Notes: generated by a model not told the origin, from the letters alone. Positions 1 through 8,806 are shown, counted from the first letter of the stretch. The stretch is 36,440 nucleotides of DNA from Deltaproteobacteria bacterium (GCA_028713995.1 JAQTNF010000039.1:1290-37729), one strand, 5' to 3'. Numbers and translations: made by a program.

Positions 1-1
1 C

Positions 2-457
2 TTTGGATGTAACGAATATGGAGAGTATTTGTATGATGTAATGAAATTGAGAGAGAAGTCGATGAGGTACTTCGACATTGCATGTAAGATGGAGTATGGC
101 TGCGCGTGTTTGATGCTTGCACTAGAGAAGGTGAGAATTGGAGATTCCATCGAAGAGGCCAAAGAGCTATTGGAGAGGGCCAGGAAGTATGAGTGTGTAT
201 TGGCATACGAGGGGGCGGCGGGCTGTGAGATCACATGGATAGAAGAAGAGTATCGAGACGAGATACTATACCTGCGAGATGGAGGATGTCAGGTGTGCAC
301 GGTCGTAAAGGTAGAGAAAGGAGAGTGCCCAGGGTATAAGAAGATGTGGACTGTGGATTACTATACATACAAAGCAGAGAACATAGGGAAAGAAATAGAG
401 GATTACTGGAATGCTCGGACATGCAGGCAAAGAACTGCGGTGACCCAAGGAAAGTGA
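2..457 (+). CDS. Sel1/TPR-like repeat protein, 5' truncated by window edge
   Basis: The frame is open from the first bases of the window, so the gene starts outside it; a TTG at 29 is the only near-edge start codon and is not needed. The visible part has helical, Cys-containing segments of the kind found in Sel1-like repeats: 'YFDIACKMEYGCACLMLAL' and 'AKELLERARKYECVLAYEGA' both show the A-x-x-x-A/G-x-x-L spacing of such repeats. The C-terminal 50 residues are charged and unrecognised. The gene is AT-rich with A/T third positions, unlike the GC-rich DNA from about 480 onward, so it looks acquired. It lies directly before an orphan RHS fragment, and AT-rich genes beside RHS pieces are often toxin tips or immunity proteins; an immunity role is inference only. 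The Sel1 assignment is tentative. Confidence 0.55.
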   Translation, partial: FGCNEYGEYLYDVMKLREKSMRYFDIACKMEYGCACLMLALEKVRIGDSIEEAKELLERARKYECVLAYEGAAGCEITWIEEEYRDEILYLRDGGCQVCTVVKVEKGECPGYKKMWTVDYYTYKAENIGKEIEDYWNARTCRQRTAVTQGK

Positions 458-568
458 TGCCGGGAATGGGGTCAAGACCCGCCACATGACACAAGAGAGA
501 CGAGACGGCTCACCCGAGCAACAAGCAGGAAGCTATTCCCCTTTTCACGCGGCCGGTTCTTCTCGTCG

Positions 569-1141
569 ATGATGCCGGACGACGCGCAGGTCACGTTCGA
601 GCCCATGGGCGACACGACGTCGACCCTCACGGCGCAGGACAACCCCACGCTGCGGTTCTACGGCGACCTGTTCAGCGGCGAGCTGGTGGACGAGACGGCC
701 GAGGATCCGCTGGCGCCGTACGACCCGCAGGCGTTCGTTCTGACCATGGAGAACGGCACCGAGTACGCGGTCTCGCGGCAGGAGGGCCTGCGCCGCGTCG
801 CGGACCTGAACGGCAACGTGCCGAGCATCTTCCGGGGCGGGATCGTGCACAACGCGGGGCAGCAGGTGACGTTCGAGCGGGACAGCCAGGGGCGCGTGAC
901 GCGGGTGCGCGGGCCCGGAGGCGCGGAGACGCGGTACGGGTACGACGCGGCAGGCGACCTGGTGCGCTTCACGGACCAGGCAGGCGCGGTGTGGCGGTAC
1001 GCGTACGAGAGCCACAGGCTGGTGTCGGTGCTCGATCCCATGGGCCGCGAGGCGCTGCGGACCGAGTATGACGCCGAGGGGCGGCTCGTGGCGACGGTCG
1101 ACGACCCTTCCGGTCCGGAGACTTACGGACGAGCCTCATGA
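569..1141 (+). pseudogene. Orphan RHS/YD-repeat protein fragment
   Basis: This 190-codon GC-rich frame contains RHS-core (YD) repeats: 'GQQVTFERDSQGRVTRVRG', 'ETRYGYDAAGDLVRFTDQAG' and 'EALRTEYDAEGRLVATVDD', each with the G-x-x-x-x-Y/F-x-x-D-x-x-G-R-L pattern. Full RHS proteins are over 1000 residues, with many repeats, a conserved end and a variable toxin tip. Here there is no signal peptide, only a few repeats, and the frame stops soon after the last one, so this is a displaced fragment. The same frame is open upstream to the TGA at 455-457 that ends the preceding AT-rich gene, so no natural start is obvious; ATG 569 and 572 have no clear Shine-Dalgarno. It may be a recombination reservoir or decaying remnant. 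Confidence 0.6.
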
Positions 1142-1242
1142 CCGGATCGGTTTCGGCCGGCCGACGGGCTCTTGTCGCGCCCCCGGTTCCCCGGCGCTCC
1201 TCTCTCTCGATTATTGTTTTCATTTTTGGTAGGTTCACCGCC

Positions 1243-1638
1243 ATGCATCGGCCGGGCATCCTGATCCTCGTGTGGGCGTTCGCGCGCTCGTACCTGGTTC
1301 CGATCCTGCTCCTCGGCACGCTGACCGCGGCGATCGTGCAGGTCTATACCACGGGCACTCCGCCCGTGCCGCAGGAGCCGCCCGAGGGCTACGTGGTCCA
1401 GAGCGGACGCGTGGATCTGCAATGGAACCGCGGCACACGGCCCGAGCCTATCACGCTGCAAGTGTCGATCGACGACCCGAAGTTCGTGAAGCCGGCCATC
1501 GAGAGAGCGGCGCCTGGCACGTCCTACGCCCTCGGAGAACTGCAGCCGGGTCATACCTATTATTGGCGCCTTGTCCAGGGCGACAAGACTGGACCCACGG
1601 CGTCGTTCGAGACCTCGAAATACTATGTCAACCTCTGA
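1243..1638 (+). CDS. Single-pass membrane protein with FN3-like extracytoplasmic domain
   Basis: A 131-residue protein with one membrane segment at about residues 13-30 (YLVPILLLGTLTAAIVQVY) and a beta-rich domain after it. The pattern V-D-L-Q-W near residue 58 and 'GELQPGHTYYWRLVQGDKTG' near residues 98-117 is typical of a fibronectin type III strand arrangement. ATG 1243 was preferred over ATG 1138 because the upstream codons are low-complexity Arg/Ala/Pro and add no recognisable segment. Its last codons overlap the start of the next gene (ATG 1625), so it is the first gene of the 1243-6886 operon. It may be an anchoring or accessory subunit for the GT-C proteins that follow; the function is unknown. 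Confidence 0.65.
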   Translation: MHRPGILILVWAFARSYLVPILLLGTLTAAIVQVYTTGTPPVPQEPPEGYVVQSGRVDLQWNRGTRPEPITLQVSIDDPKFVKPAIERAAPGTSYALGELQPGHTYYWRLVQGDKTGPTASFETSKYYVNL

Positions 1639-4150
1639 GACACGGGGCGTGGGAAGGAGCCGCTGGCACAGGCGCGCCGGACACGCGCTCGCCGCCTTCC
1701 TCACGCGCTACGGCTACCTTTCTCTGCCATTGCTTGCGTGCTGCCTGTCGTTCTTCTCCTCTCTCACGCTCATCGGGCCAGTGCTCAACCGCGCGGGCGA
1801 CGACCTGTACCACGTGCTCAACGAGTACGCGCTCGCACACGCCGCGCGCGTCGGAGACAACGTGTTCGGCCCCCTGGGCATGGAGTTCGGCCAGCCGGTC
1901 CTGCGTTTCTACCAGTGCCTCTTCTACCTGTGGACGGTCGGCTGGAGCTTCTTCACCGGCGTCGATCTGCGGTTCATGCACTGCGTCACCATCGTGGTGT
2001 GCTTCAGCCTGTCGCCCTTCGCGTACTGCTACTTCCTGCGCAAGCTGGGCCTTCGCGACTGGGCGGCCGCCATCGGGTCGCTCGCGTCGCTCACCTCGGT
2101 CGCGGCGTTCGGCAACTCGTTCGAGGCCTACTACCAGGCCGGCATCGTGACGCAGTCCGTGGGCGGCCTCTTCCTGCCCTGGTTCATGGGCAACTTCATC
2201 GGCATGCTGCGCGGCGAGAACCGGGCCTCCACCACGGCCCTGCTCTTCGCCCTGGCCTTCCTGTCGCACGCCATCATGTCGGTCTTCGCCGTGTTCTGCG
2301 GCGCGCTCTACTTCGCGGTGGCGCCGGTGAGCCTCGTCCGGCGCTGGAAGAAGCTCGTCGGTTTCGGCGTCCTCGGCGCGGCGCTCGTGGGGTTCTGGGT
2401 GCTGCCGTTCATCGCGCACACCATGGAGATGCGGCCCGTACCCGACTCCATCGTGCGCGGCGCGGGCGTCCACTGGTTCACGAGCGTGTCGCGGGACGAG
2501 CTGGCCATGGTCATGTTCACGGGCCGCCTGCTCGACGATCCGCCGGTCAAGCACAACGACCAGAAGGATCCCCGCGACAAGCTCATGGACCGCATCAATA
2601 TCATCGGCACGTTGAAGACGAGACCGCCGCTCATCACCGTCTTCACCGGGCTCGGCCTCGTCGTGGCGCTCCTCGGCTTTCGGCGCATGCCGAACCGCTT
2701 CCTCGCCGGCGGGCTCGCGTTCTCGCTCATGCTCTTCGCGGGCCCGGACGACTTCCAATGGCTCGCGTACTTGCCGTTCATGAAGCAGATCCAGACGTTT
2801 CGGTGTACGTACATGGCCGAGTTCTTCGCGTTCGGGCTCGTCGGGCTCGGCCTCGAGACCGTGGGGCGCGGGCTCTTGCGCTTCGCGCGCCGGCGTGCGG
2901 CCTTCCTGCGCTGGCCCATGATCGCGGCCTGGCTGCTCCTCGCCGGCGGCGGCGTCGCCTGGCCCTCGTTCGAGATCCTGTCGCTATCCGGCATCCACGT
3001 GGACCTGCGCGATCCGGCCAACCTGAACCAGATGGTGGACGCCTGCTCCTCCCTGCCGAACCGCGGCTATCCCTTCCGCATCGACGCGGTCTACGATGGC
3101 GCCCAGAAGGTCCGGCACGCATGGCTCGTGGCGCACGGCTATGAGTCGTACTGCACCCATTGGAAGGGCACGGGCCCGACCTCGGCCTTCCACCTGTGCA
3201 CCGGGATCGACGGCGCGGCCAACAACCGCGACCTTTACGCACTGGCGGGCATCCGCTTCTTCTCCGGGCAGATGAAGAAGGTCGGGCAGCTCCTCGACGC
3301 CAGGGACTCGGACGGCATGCCCGTGTTCGAGCGCCTGCCCAACGGCAAGGATCGCAAGGGCGCCCAGAACGCATGGCACACCCTGCTCGACAACGAGCGT
3401 GACTCGTTCCTGCGGCCTCTGGTCGGCACCCCGCTGCCGGTCATTTCGAGCCATGAGCAGTGGGTGTGGATGTCGCGATCCTGGACCAACCGCTACCGCA
3501 AATGGCTGTGGGAGAAGACGACGCCCATTCCCATGCGCGTGGAGGCCGGGCGCCTGGCCGAGAGCGGGCTGCTCGACCGGAAGGCCGTTTCCGCGATCTT
3601 CTATTTCAACCACTCGCGCATCGACCGGGATCTGCCCGCCTTGCGTGCCTTCGCGGCGCGCGGCGGCGCGATCGTGACCCCGGTCGCGATTGCAGGCGTC
3701 AAGACCACGCTCGTGGCGAGCAAAACCGGGCCCTGGGACGTGCTTCCCGCGGCCTTCGTGCGCCCGGCCGACGCGGTGTCCGAGAAGGACCATCGCGAGG
3801 AGACGGATCCCGGCTTCGAAAATGCCGCGGTCCGTCTCGTTTCAGGGGAGGTGCGGCGCTTCCAGTATTTCAGCTTCGATGTAGACCTCTTCGAGCCGTC
3901 GGTCCTCATCCTCCCCATGGAGCGGGCGCCGGGATGGAACGCCACTCTCGACGGCAAGCCCTTGCCCACGTTCCCTTCAGGGCCGGACATGACGGGCGTA
4001 TACGTCGGCGCGGGCGCGCACCGGCTCGTGTTCCATTGGGACATGCCGGCGTGGCACAAAGCCCTCATCTTCGTGTCTCTGGGCGCGCTGGCCATGATAC
4101 TCGGTCTGTGGGTGAAAGGCGCCGTGCGCCGCCGTTGGAGACGGGCATGA
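1625..4150 (+). CDS. Large polytopic membrane protein, YfhO / PTPS-related GT-C-like
   Basis: An 841-residue integral membrane protein. The N-terminal part has about a dozen hydrophobic segments; the first extracytoplasmic loop carries an acidic pair (D59-D60 in NRAGDDLYHVLNE), the placement used by GT-C glycosyltransferases for metal or substrate. From about residue 470 a large soluble domain follows, and the C-terminus has 'PGWNATLDGKPLPTF', a beta-hairpin region and a last membrane helix before Arg-rich residues, the usual ending of YfhO-like and '6-pyruvoyl-tetrahydropterin synthase-related' membrane proteins. Such proteins probably transfer sugars from polyprenyl phosphates to envelope polymers. 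ATG 1625 lies inside the end of the preceding gene, and the stop overlaps the next start (ATGA at 4147-4150), indicating translational coupling. Substrate cannot be deduced. Confidence 0.8.
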   Translation: MSTSETRGVGRSRWHRRAGHALAAFLTRYGYLSLPLLACCLSFFSSLTLIGPVLNRAGDDLYHVLNEYALAHAARVGDNVFGPLGMEFGQPVLRFYQCLFYLWTVGWSFFTGVDLRFMHCVTIVVCFSLSPFAYCYFLRKLGLRDWAAAIGSLASLTSVAAFGNSFEAYYQAGIVTQSVGGLFLPWFMGNFIGMLRGENRASTTALLFALAFLSHAIMSVFAVFCGALYFAVAPVSLVRRWKKLVGFGVLGAALVGFWVLPFIAHTMEMRPVPDSIVRGAGVHWFTSVSRDELAMVMFTGRLLDDPPVKHNDQKDPRDKLMDRINIIGTLKTRPPLITVFTGLGLVVALLGFRRMPNRFLAGGLAFSLMLFAGPDDFQWLAYLPFMKQIQTFRCTYMAEFFAFGLVGLGLETVGRGLLRFARRRAAFLRWPMIAAWLLLAGGGVAWPSFEILSLSGIHVDLRDPANLNQMVDACSSLPNRGYPFRIDAVYDGAQKVRHAWLVAHGYESYCTHWKGTGPTSAFHLCTGIDGAANNRDLYALAGIRFFSGQMKKVGQLLDARDSDGMPVFERLPNGKDRKGAQNAWHTLLDNERDSFLRPLVGTPLPVISSHEQWVWMSRSWTNRYRKWLWEKTTPIPMRVEAGRLAESGLLDRKAVSAIFYFNHSRIDRDLPALRAFAARGGAIVTPVAIAGVKTTLVASKTGPWDVLPAAFVRPADAVSEKDHREETDPGFENAAVRLVSGEVRRFQYFSFDVDLFEPSVLILPMERAPGWNATLDGKPLPTFPSGPDMTGVYVGAGAHRLVFHWDMPAWHKALIFVSLGALAMILGLWVKGAVRRRWRRA

Positions 4151-5619
4151 CGGGCCGATTCCCTCCTCGCTTCTGGTTGCGCGTTGCCCTGTCGGTCCTG
4201 GGCCTTGCGATCGTGTTCGGCGTCTACGGCCGTTTTGTGGCGCAGGACCTCGACGGCACCGCGCTCAACGCCGACGAGGGATATTACGCGGTCGCCGCCC
4301 GCAGCGTGCTCGAGGGCAAGATGCCCTACCGCGACTTCGGCTACACCCAGATGCCGCTCCTGCCGTACGTGAACGGGCTCGCCATGCGAGTGGTGGGCTT
4401 TGGCGTGCTTGAACAGCGCGCGGTCAACGCGACTTGGGCGGGCCTCGGGCTGCTCGCGCTCATCTTGGCCCTGCGGCAGCGCCTCGGCCGCCTCGAGCCG
4501 GGCATTGTGGCGGCGTTCACGGTGGCGGCCTCGCCCAACTGGATCGCGTTCCAGACCATCGGCAAGTCCTACGGAGCGGCCGGCTTCTTCCTGGCCTGCT
4601 CGGCAGCGGCGGTGCTCGTGCGAGGGCCCGTGCTCGCGCGCGCCGGAGCGCTGGCCGTGGCCGCCACATTGGCCGTGGGATGCCGCCTGTCATCCGGCCC
4701 GGTCGTCGTCCTGCTCGGCGCCGCCCTCTTCTTCGAGGCGCGCGGATGGCGCGAAAAGCTCATCGCGGCCGGGTTGCCCATCGGAGTGGGCGTCCTCTCC
4801 CTCGCTCCTTTCGTGCTCGCGGCGCCTGAGAACGCCCTTTTCTACACGTGGTCGTTCCACATGGAATCCACGATGGTGCGGCGAAGCCTGGCCCAAGCGC
4901 TCGAGTGGTGGAAGACCGCACCGGCGGCCATCCTGGTGCTCGCGACCGGGCTCTTCGGGTTGCCCCTTCTCGTCAGGAGGCGCATGTGGACCGAGGCGCT
5001 CTTCCTCCTGGCCGCCGTGGCTGGCCTCGCCCTGCCCATGGTCCCCACGAGCGCTTACGGCGAGTATGTGACCCCTGCGCTACCCCTGGCCTCGTCCGCG
5101 GGAATGCTCGCGTTCTGGTCCACGGGCGAAGCCCAGGGCAACCCGTTTCGGCACGTGGCGTGGATTCTCCCGGCGTTGGTTCTCTTCCACCCGCTGCCCG
5201 AGTCGGCGCCCGGCCGCACGTCGTCCAGCATGCGCGATGTGGCCAAGTACCTTCGCGAGGAGGTCCCGAAAGGGCCGATCCTCACGCCCTTGCCCATGGT
5301 CGCGGTCGAGGCCGGGCGCCCTGTCATCGCGGGGACCGAGATGGGCATGTTCGCCGCCATGGGGCCGCAGGATCGGGATTTGGCGCGCCGCCTGAAGCTC
5401 ACCACCATCCTTGACCTCGTGCGCATCGTGGAGGCCAGGCAGCCGGTCGCGGTGGTCAAGCTGTCGGGCTCGTCTGTGTGGAACTTCCGGTGGCAGGTAC
5501 CTACGCTCCACAGGCAGCCGAACGGCGTCTACGCCCGCTTCAAGCAGGCCCTCGCGAAGAACTACGAGCTCGACCACCGCGCGGGCAATCTGGAGATCCT
5601 CGTCCCGCGGGAGCACTGA
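4147..5619 (+). CDS. GT-C family glycosyltransferase (PMT/ArnT-like)
   Basis: A 490-residue polytopic membrane protein. The first extracytoplasmic loop holds the GT39/GT83 hallmark: N-A-D-E-G-Y-Y (D43-E44), then about 15 residues on G-K-M-P-Y-R-D-F and a Pro-rich 'MPLLPYV' segment. In this family the acidic pair acts at the active site for transfer from a polyprenyl-phosphate sugar in the periplasm. About ten further hydrophobic helices follow, then a soluble C-terminal region of roughly 110 residues. Its ATG overlaps the stop of the preceding membrane protein, and the radical SAM gene starts 5 bases after its stop. With the YfhO-like neighbour it probably glycosylates a cell-envelope lipid or polymer. 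Family assignment is strong; acceptor and donor are unknown. Confidence 0.82.
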   Translation: MTGRFPPRFWLRVALSVLGLAIVFGVYGRFVAQDLDGTALNADEGYYAVAARSVLEGKMPYRDFGYTQMPLLPYVNGLAMRVVGFGVLEQRAVNATWAGLGLLALILALRQRLGRLEPGIVAAFTVAASPNWIAFQTIGKSYGAAGFFLACSAAAVLVRGPVLARAGALAVAATLAVGCRLSSGPVVVLLGAALFFEARGWREKLIAAGLPIGVGVLSLAPFVLAAPENALFYTWSFHMESTMVRRSLAQALEWWKTAPAAILVLATGLFGLPLLVRRRMWTEALFLLAAVAGLALPMVPTSAYGEYVTPALPLASSAGMLAFWSTGEAQGNPFRHVAWILPALVLFHPLPESAPGRTSSSMRDVAKYLREEVPKGPILTPLPMVAVEAGRPVIAGTEMGMFAAMGPQDRDLARRLKLTTILDLVRIVEARQPVAVVKLSGSSVWNFRWQVPTLHRQPNGVYARFKQALAKNYELDHRAGNLEILVPREH

Positions 5620-5623
5620 CGGC

Positions 5624-6886
5624 ATGAAGATCCGTCTCATCTATCCCGGGTGGCCCAAGCTCGCGCGCCAGACCGAGTTCCACCTTCCGCCCCACGGCCC
5701 TGTGGTGTTCGCCGCCACGGTGCCCGAGGAGCACGAGCTCGCCTTCACGGACGAGAACCTGACCCCCGTCGACTTCGACGAGGACGTGGACCTGGTGTGC
5801 ATCTCCATGATGCTCACCTGCCAGGCGCCGCGCGGCTGGGCCATCGCCGACCGGTTCCGCAGGCGCGGTATCAAGGTCGTGTTCGGCGGCATCGCCACCG
5901 CGCTCCACGCAGACGAGACCACGGCGCATGCGGACGCGGTCTTCCTCGGCGAGGCGGAGGGCCGGTTTGCGGGCGTGCTCGACGACCTCGTCCGCGGCGC
6001 TCTGCGCAAGGTCTACGACTACCTCGACTCGCCCGCGCCGATCGAGAGCGTGGGCACGGCGCGGCGCTCCATCCTCGACCGCGGTCTCTACAATTACCGG
6101 GGTGTGCAGATGGTCGACCTCGCGCACGCCTCGCGCGGCTGCCGCTTCAGCTGCTACCCCTGCTGCGTGAGCTTCCTCGGGGGGCGGCGCTTTCGGCCGC
6201 GGCCCATCGACCAGGTCGTGGCCGAGGTCGAGTCCATCCCCAACAACCGCCTCTTCCTCGTGGACAACTCGCTCGCCCAGAGCAGGGAGTGGGAGCTCGA
6301 GCTCTTCAAGGCGCTCGCGCCGCTCAAGCGCCACATCGTGAGCCACCCCATCGAGGACGACGACGAGGTTCTTGAGGCCGCGGCCGCCGCGGGCGCCTGG
6401 TACGTGTACCAGGCCGTGTTCGACACCTCCGACCTCATCCGCGACCGCGTGCGCCGCCTCAAGGAGCACGGGATCGCGGTCGAGGGCACCATCCTGCTCG
6501 GTCTCGACGATCACGACGAGTCGTACGTGAAGCGTCTCGTCGACTTCCTCCTCGAGATCGACCTCGACCTGGCCGAGTTCACGGTGCTGACGCCGTTCCC
6601 GCACACCAAAGTGTACGAAGACATGGCCGCCGCGGGCCGCATCCTGCACCGGGACTGGTCGCGCTACACCGCGGGCGAGGTGGTGGTGCGTCCGGCGCTC
6701 ATGTCGCCGGACAAGCTCGCGGAGCTCTACGAGTACGCCTGGGACACGTTCTACGCAGGAGAGTCGCAGGCCGTGAAGATGGCCCGGCTGCTCAAGCGGG
6801 TCATGCTCAAGGAGACGGTGGACGGGACGCGGCATCGGTTCTCGGAACCGCGACTGAGGGCGGGATTCGGGCGCGAAGGTATTTGA
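5624..6886 (+). CDS. B12-binding-domain-type radical SAM enzyme
   Basis: A 420-residue protein. Residues 1-140 have the Rossmann-like pattern of a cobalamin-binding domain ('VDLVCISMMLTC', 'IKVVFGGIATALH', 'ADAVFLGEAEG'), although the classical D-x-H-x-x-G cobalamin ligand motif is not visible. The radical SAM cluster motif C-x3-C-x2-C is at C173, C177 and C180 (RGCRFSCYPC), followed by TIM-barrel motifs such as 'LFLVDNSL' and 'GTILLGLDDH'. Proteins of this kind methylate or rearrange lipids, bacteriochlorins, antibiotics and other metabolites. It is the last gene of the 1243-6886 operon, so it may modify the lipid or glycan handled by the membrane glycosyltransferases. The exact reaction is not predictable. 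Confidence 0.85.
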   Translation: MKIRLIYPGWPKLARQTEFHLPPHGPVVFAATVPEEHELAFTDENLTPVDFDEDVDLVCISMMLTCQAPRGWAIADRFRRRGIKVVFGGIATALHADETTAHADAVFLGEAEGRFAGVLDDLVRGALRKVYDYLDSPAPIESVGTARRSILDRGLYNYRGVQMVDLAHASRGCRFSCYPCCVSFLGGRRFRPRPIDQVVAEVESIPNNRLFLVDNSLAQSREWELELFKALAPLKRHIVSHPIEDDDEVLEAAAAAGAWYVYQAVFDTSDLIRDRVRRLKEHGIAVEGTILLGLDDHDESYVKRLVDFLLEIDLDLAEFTVLTPFPHTKVYEDMAAAGRILHRDWSRYTAGEVVVRPALMSPDKLAELYEYAWDTFYAGESQAVKMARLLKRVMLKETVDGTRHRFSEPRLRAGFGREGI

Positions 6887-6888
6887 AT

Positions 6889-6901
6889 CCCCCATTGGGG
6901 G
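6889..6901 (+). terminator. Weak hairpin after the radical SAM gene
   Basis: CCCCC-ATT-GGGGG begins three bases after the stop codon that ends the 1243-6886 operon. The stem is only 5 bp and has no T-tract, so it is a poor intrinsic terminator and may be incidental. Confidence 0.2.
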
Positions 6902-6945
6902 CCGCGTCGAAATAGCTTCGGATAAATGAAGACAGGAGGCGAGTC

Positions 6946-7665
6946 ATGAAAACGACGTGCTGGTTGTTGGTGATCGGGCTGGCCTTCGGGTGCGGCGGCT
7001 CCGGGTCGGACGACGACGACACGGGCTCGGACACCGGGACCGGAACGGCCGACGGCGACACGGATGCCGACTCCGACACGGATTCCGACACGGACGGTGA
7101 CACGGACGCGGACGGCGATGCAGACGCGGATACCGACACCGATGGTGACACGGACTCGGATTCCGATGCGGATACAGATGCCGATTCGGACACGGACACC
7201 GATAGTGACTCCGACTGCGCCGAGTGGCTCGATTCAGCGAGCAACCTCGTCTGGCAGGTGACGCCGTCCGGCGGAAAGCTGGAGTGGCAACCGGCCGTCG
7301 ACCACTGTGACGGGCTTACACTGTGCGGCCACGACGGCTGGCGTCTGCCAACGATCAACGAGCTTCGCTCGCTCGTCCGCGGCTGTCCCGATACGCAGAC
7401 CGGCGGGGCCTGCGGCGTGATCGACGGTTGTGACATCTACTGTTGGAGCATGAGTTGTGCCGGCTGTTCATCTGGCGGAGGACCGGACAACGGGTGTTAC
7501 TGGCCGACCGAGATTGAAGGAGCTTGCGACGATTTCTACTGGTCGTCCTCGTCTCGCGCCGACAGCTCGTCCTACGCGTGGCACGTGAACTTCGGCAAAG
7601 GGCAGGTGGACACCTACGCCACCTACTACACCTACTACGCCCGTTGCGTCCGTTCGGGACCGTAG
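6946..7665 (+). CDS. Lipoprotein with Asp/Thr/Ser linker and DUF1566 (Lcl C-terminal) domain
   Basis: A 239-residue surface lipoprotein. The signal peptide ends in the lipobox L-A-F-G-C (C16). Residues about 20-92 are almost entirely D, T, S, G and A in D-T-D/D-S-D steps, a flexible acidic linker. The C-terminal domain is DUF1566: 'NLVWQ' near residue 99, 'CGHDGWRLPTINELRSLV' near 126-143, 'FYWSSS' near 197-202, 'AWHVNFGKG' near 209-217 and a terminal R-C-V-R. This domain has a C-type-lectin-like fold in related proteins and is usually extracellular. A strong Shine-Dalgarno (AGGAGG) at 6933-6938 supports the start. A broken relative lies at 17109-17492. Ligand unknown. Confidence 0.85.
   Translation: MKTTCWLLVIGLAFGCGGSGSDDDDTGSDTGTGTADGDTDADSDTDSDTDGDTDADGDADADTDTDGDTDSDSDADTDADSDTDTDSDSDCAEWLDSASNLVWQVTPSGGKLEWQPAVDHCDGLTLCGHDGWRLPTINELRSLVRGCPDTQTGGACGVIDGCDIYCWSMSCAGCSSGGGPDNGCYWPTEIEGACDDFYWSSSSRADSSSYAWHVNFGKGQVDTYATYYTYYARCVRSGP
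7021..7215 (+). repeat. Asp-Thr-Asp/Asp-Ser-Asp coding repeat
   Basis: About 65 codons of degenerate six-base units (GACACG / GATTCC / GACGCG) encode an acidic linker. The same kind of repeat occurs at 17802-17868, 28245-28388 and 36310-36400 in front of or within unrelated proteins. Confidence 0.9.
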
Positions 7666-7747
7666 CGAAAGATGAACTCCGAAAATCTTTGAATCTTCGC
7701 CCTCATCGCGACGTCGAATCCACGGACATGGAGGCACGCGGTGGAAG

Positions 7748-7776
7748 TTGTGGAACAATCCCCGCTTTGGTATGCT
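7748..7776 (+). promoter_or_regulatory. Candidate sigma-70-type promoter for the 7813 gene
   Basis: TTGTGG at 7748-7753, a 17-base spacer and TATGCT at 7771-7776 lie 36 bases before the start codon at 7813. The spacing is ideal and the hexamers are fair matches. A similar GGTATGCTGC block lies at 12607-12616 before the outer-membrane protein gene. Confidence 0.35.
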
Positions 7777-7812
7777 GCCCGCGTAATTGGGGCCAAACTT
7801 CGGAGGAACACC

Positions 7813-8805
7813 ATGAGAATGACAACGCTTCTGGCGGTTCTCACCATCGCGGCGGTTGGCCTTGCGGCCGGTCCGGCCATGGCGAAGGGCAAGGGCAAGG
7901 CCAAGAAGGTCTCGGACGCGATTCCCTACACGGAGGCCATCAAGGAGCAGATGGAGGGCCTCGAGTGGGGTATGAGCCACGCGAAAATCCAGGCCATGTT
8001 CGAGCAGCAGATCCGCGACAAGTACAAGGAGAAGTTCGCCAAGGCCAAAGAAGACGCCATGAAGGAGGACGAGCTCCGCACGCAGATGCTGTCCGAGATC
8101 GCCAAGATGAAGAAGAGCTACGTGGAGTTCAAGGGCGAGCGGACCGGCTTTGAGGGGCACATGGTGGCCGACGAGTTCACCCACAACAACGGCGAGTCCA
8201 TGCTGATCTGGGACGCCGGCAAGTACGTCGAGTATCTGTTCTTTTTCAACGACAAGTTCTGGAAACGGCTGCGCGCCTTCCGCAAGGACCAGATCGCGGG
8301 CGGCAAGATCACGTTCGCGGACTACCTCGGTACGCTCGAGAACCGCTTCGGCGTCGGCAAGCACATCGCCAATGACGCGGGCGCAGTCGTCGAGGCCAAG
8401 TGGCAGGATGACCTTTCTTACGCGGGCGCGTTCGACAAGTCGGGCTTCTTCGGCGTGTTCTGTCTCGTTTTCACCGAGAAGAAGACACAGGACAACCTCG
8501 CCAACTTGCGCACCAACCAAGGTCTGTACAACGGCAAGGTCCAGGACAAGACCACGGATATCGTGGACTCGGTGACGAGCGGCGGCCTGTCCGACCAGCA
8601 CGGGTCGGTCGTCGACTCCTACACCGGCCGAAGCCTGGGCAACAAGGGGGCCACCGTGGACTCCTCCCACTCCGTCATCGGGAAAGGCAAGGGGAGCGCG
8701 GAGGACAAGGCATCCGAGGACAAGGGCAAGACCGAGGAAGGCAAGAACAAGCCCGCGGACAAGCCCAAGGATCCTGAGAAGAGCCCCGTCGACGACCTCT
8801 TTTAA
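7813..8805 (+). CDS. Secreted/periplasmic protein of unknown function with Lys/Glu-rich tail
   Basis: A 330-residue protein with a Sec signal peptide (MRMTTLLAVLTIAAVGLAAG) and a probable signal-peptidase I site after PAMA at residue 24. The mature part starts with a Lys/Gly-rich stretch, then a predicted helical, charged domain with 'YTEAIKEQMEGLEWGMSHA' (about residues 38-56); this resembles periplasmic proteins that begin by comparing a 'GLxWGMS' motif with a substrate or partner. Residues 270-330 are low-complexity Lys/Glu/Asp/Pro. Start ATG 7813 has a clear GGAGG 6 bases upstream. The gene is convergent with the NifU-like gene, with a single base between the two stop codons. I do not recognise the family. 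Confidence 0.75.
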   Translation: MRMTTLLAVLTIAAVGLAAGPAMAKGKGKAKKVSDAIPYTEAIKEQMEGLEWGMSHAKIQAMFEQQIRDKYKEKFAKAKEDAMKEDELRTQMLSEIAKMKKSYVEFKGERTGFEGHMVADEFTHNNGESMLIWDAGKYVEYLFFFNDKFWKRLRAFRKDQIAGGKITFADYLGTLENRFGVGKHIANDAGAVVEAKWQDDLSYAGAFDKSGFFGVFCLVFTEKKTQDNLANLRTNQGLYNGKVQDKTTDIVDSVTSGGLSDQHGSVVDSYTGRSLGNKGATVDSSHSVIGKGKGSAEDKASEDKGKTEEGKNKPADKPKDPEKSPVDDLF

Positions 8806-8806
8806 A

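Noticed and set aside
545-1015. Minus-strand Arg/Val/His-rich frame
   Set aside because: Shadow of the RHS fragment; low-complexity Arg/His text without a motif.
1628-2758. Long minus-strand Glu/Arg/His-rich frame
   Set aside because: Antisense of the YfhO-like membrane protein; composition is that of a codon-mirror shadow.
6807-7436. Minus-strand Ser/Val/Glu-rich frame with SVSVSES repeats
   Set aside because: It is the reverse complement of the D-T-D/D-S-D linker repeats; the same artefact appears opposite 28245-28388 and 36310-36400.
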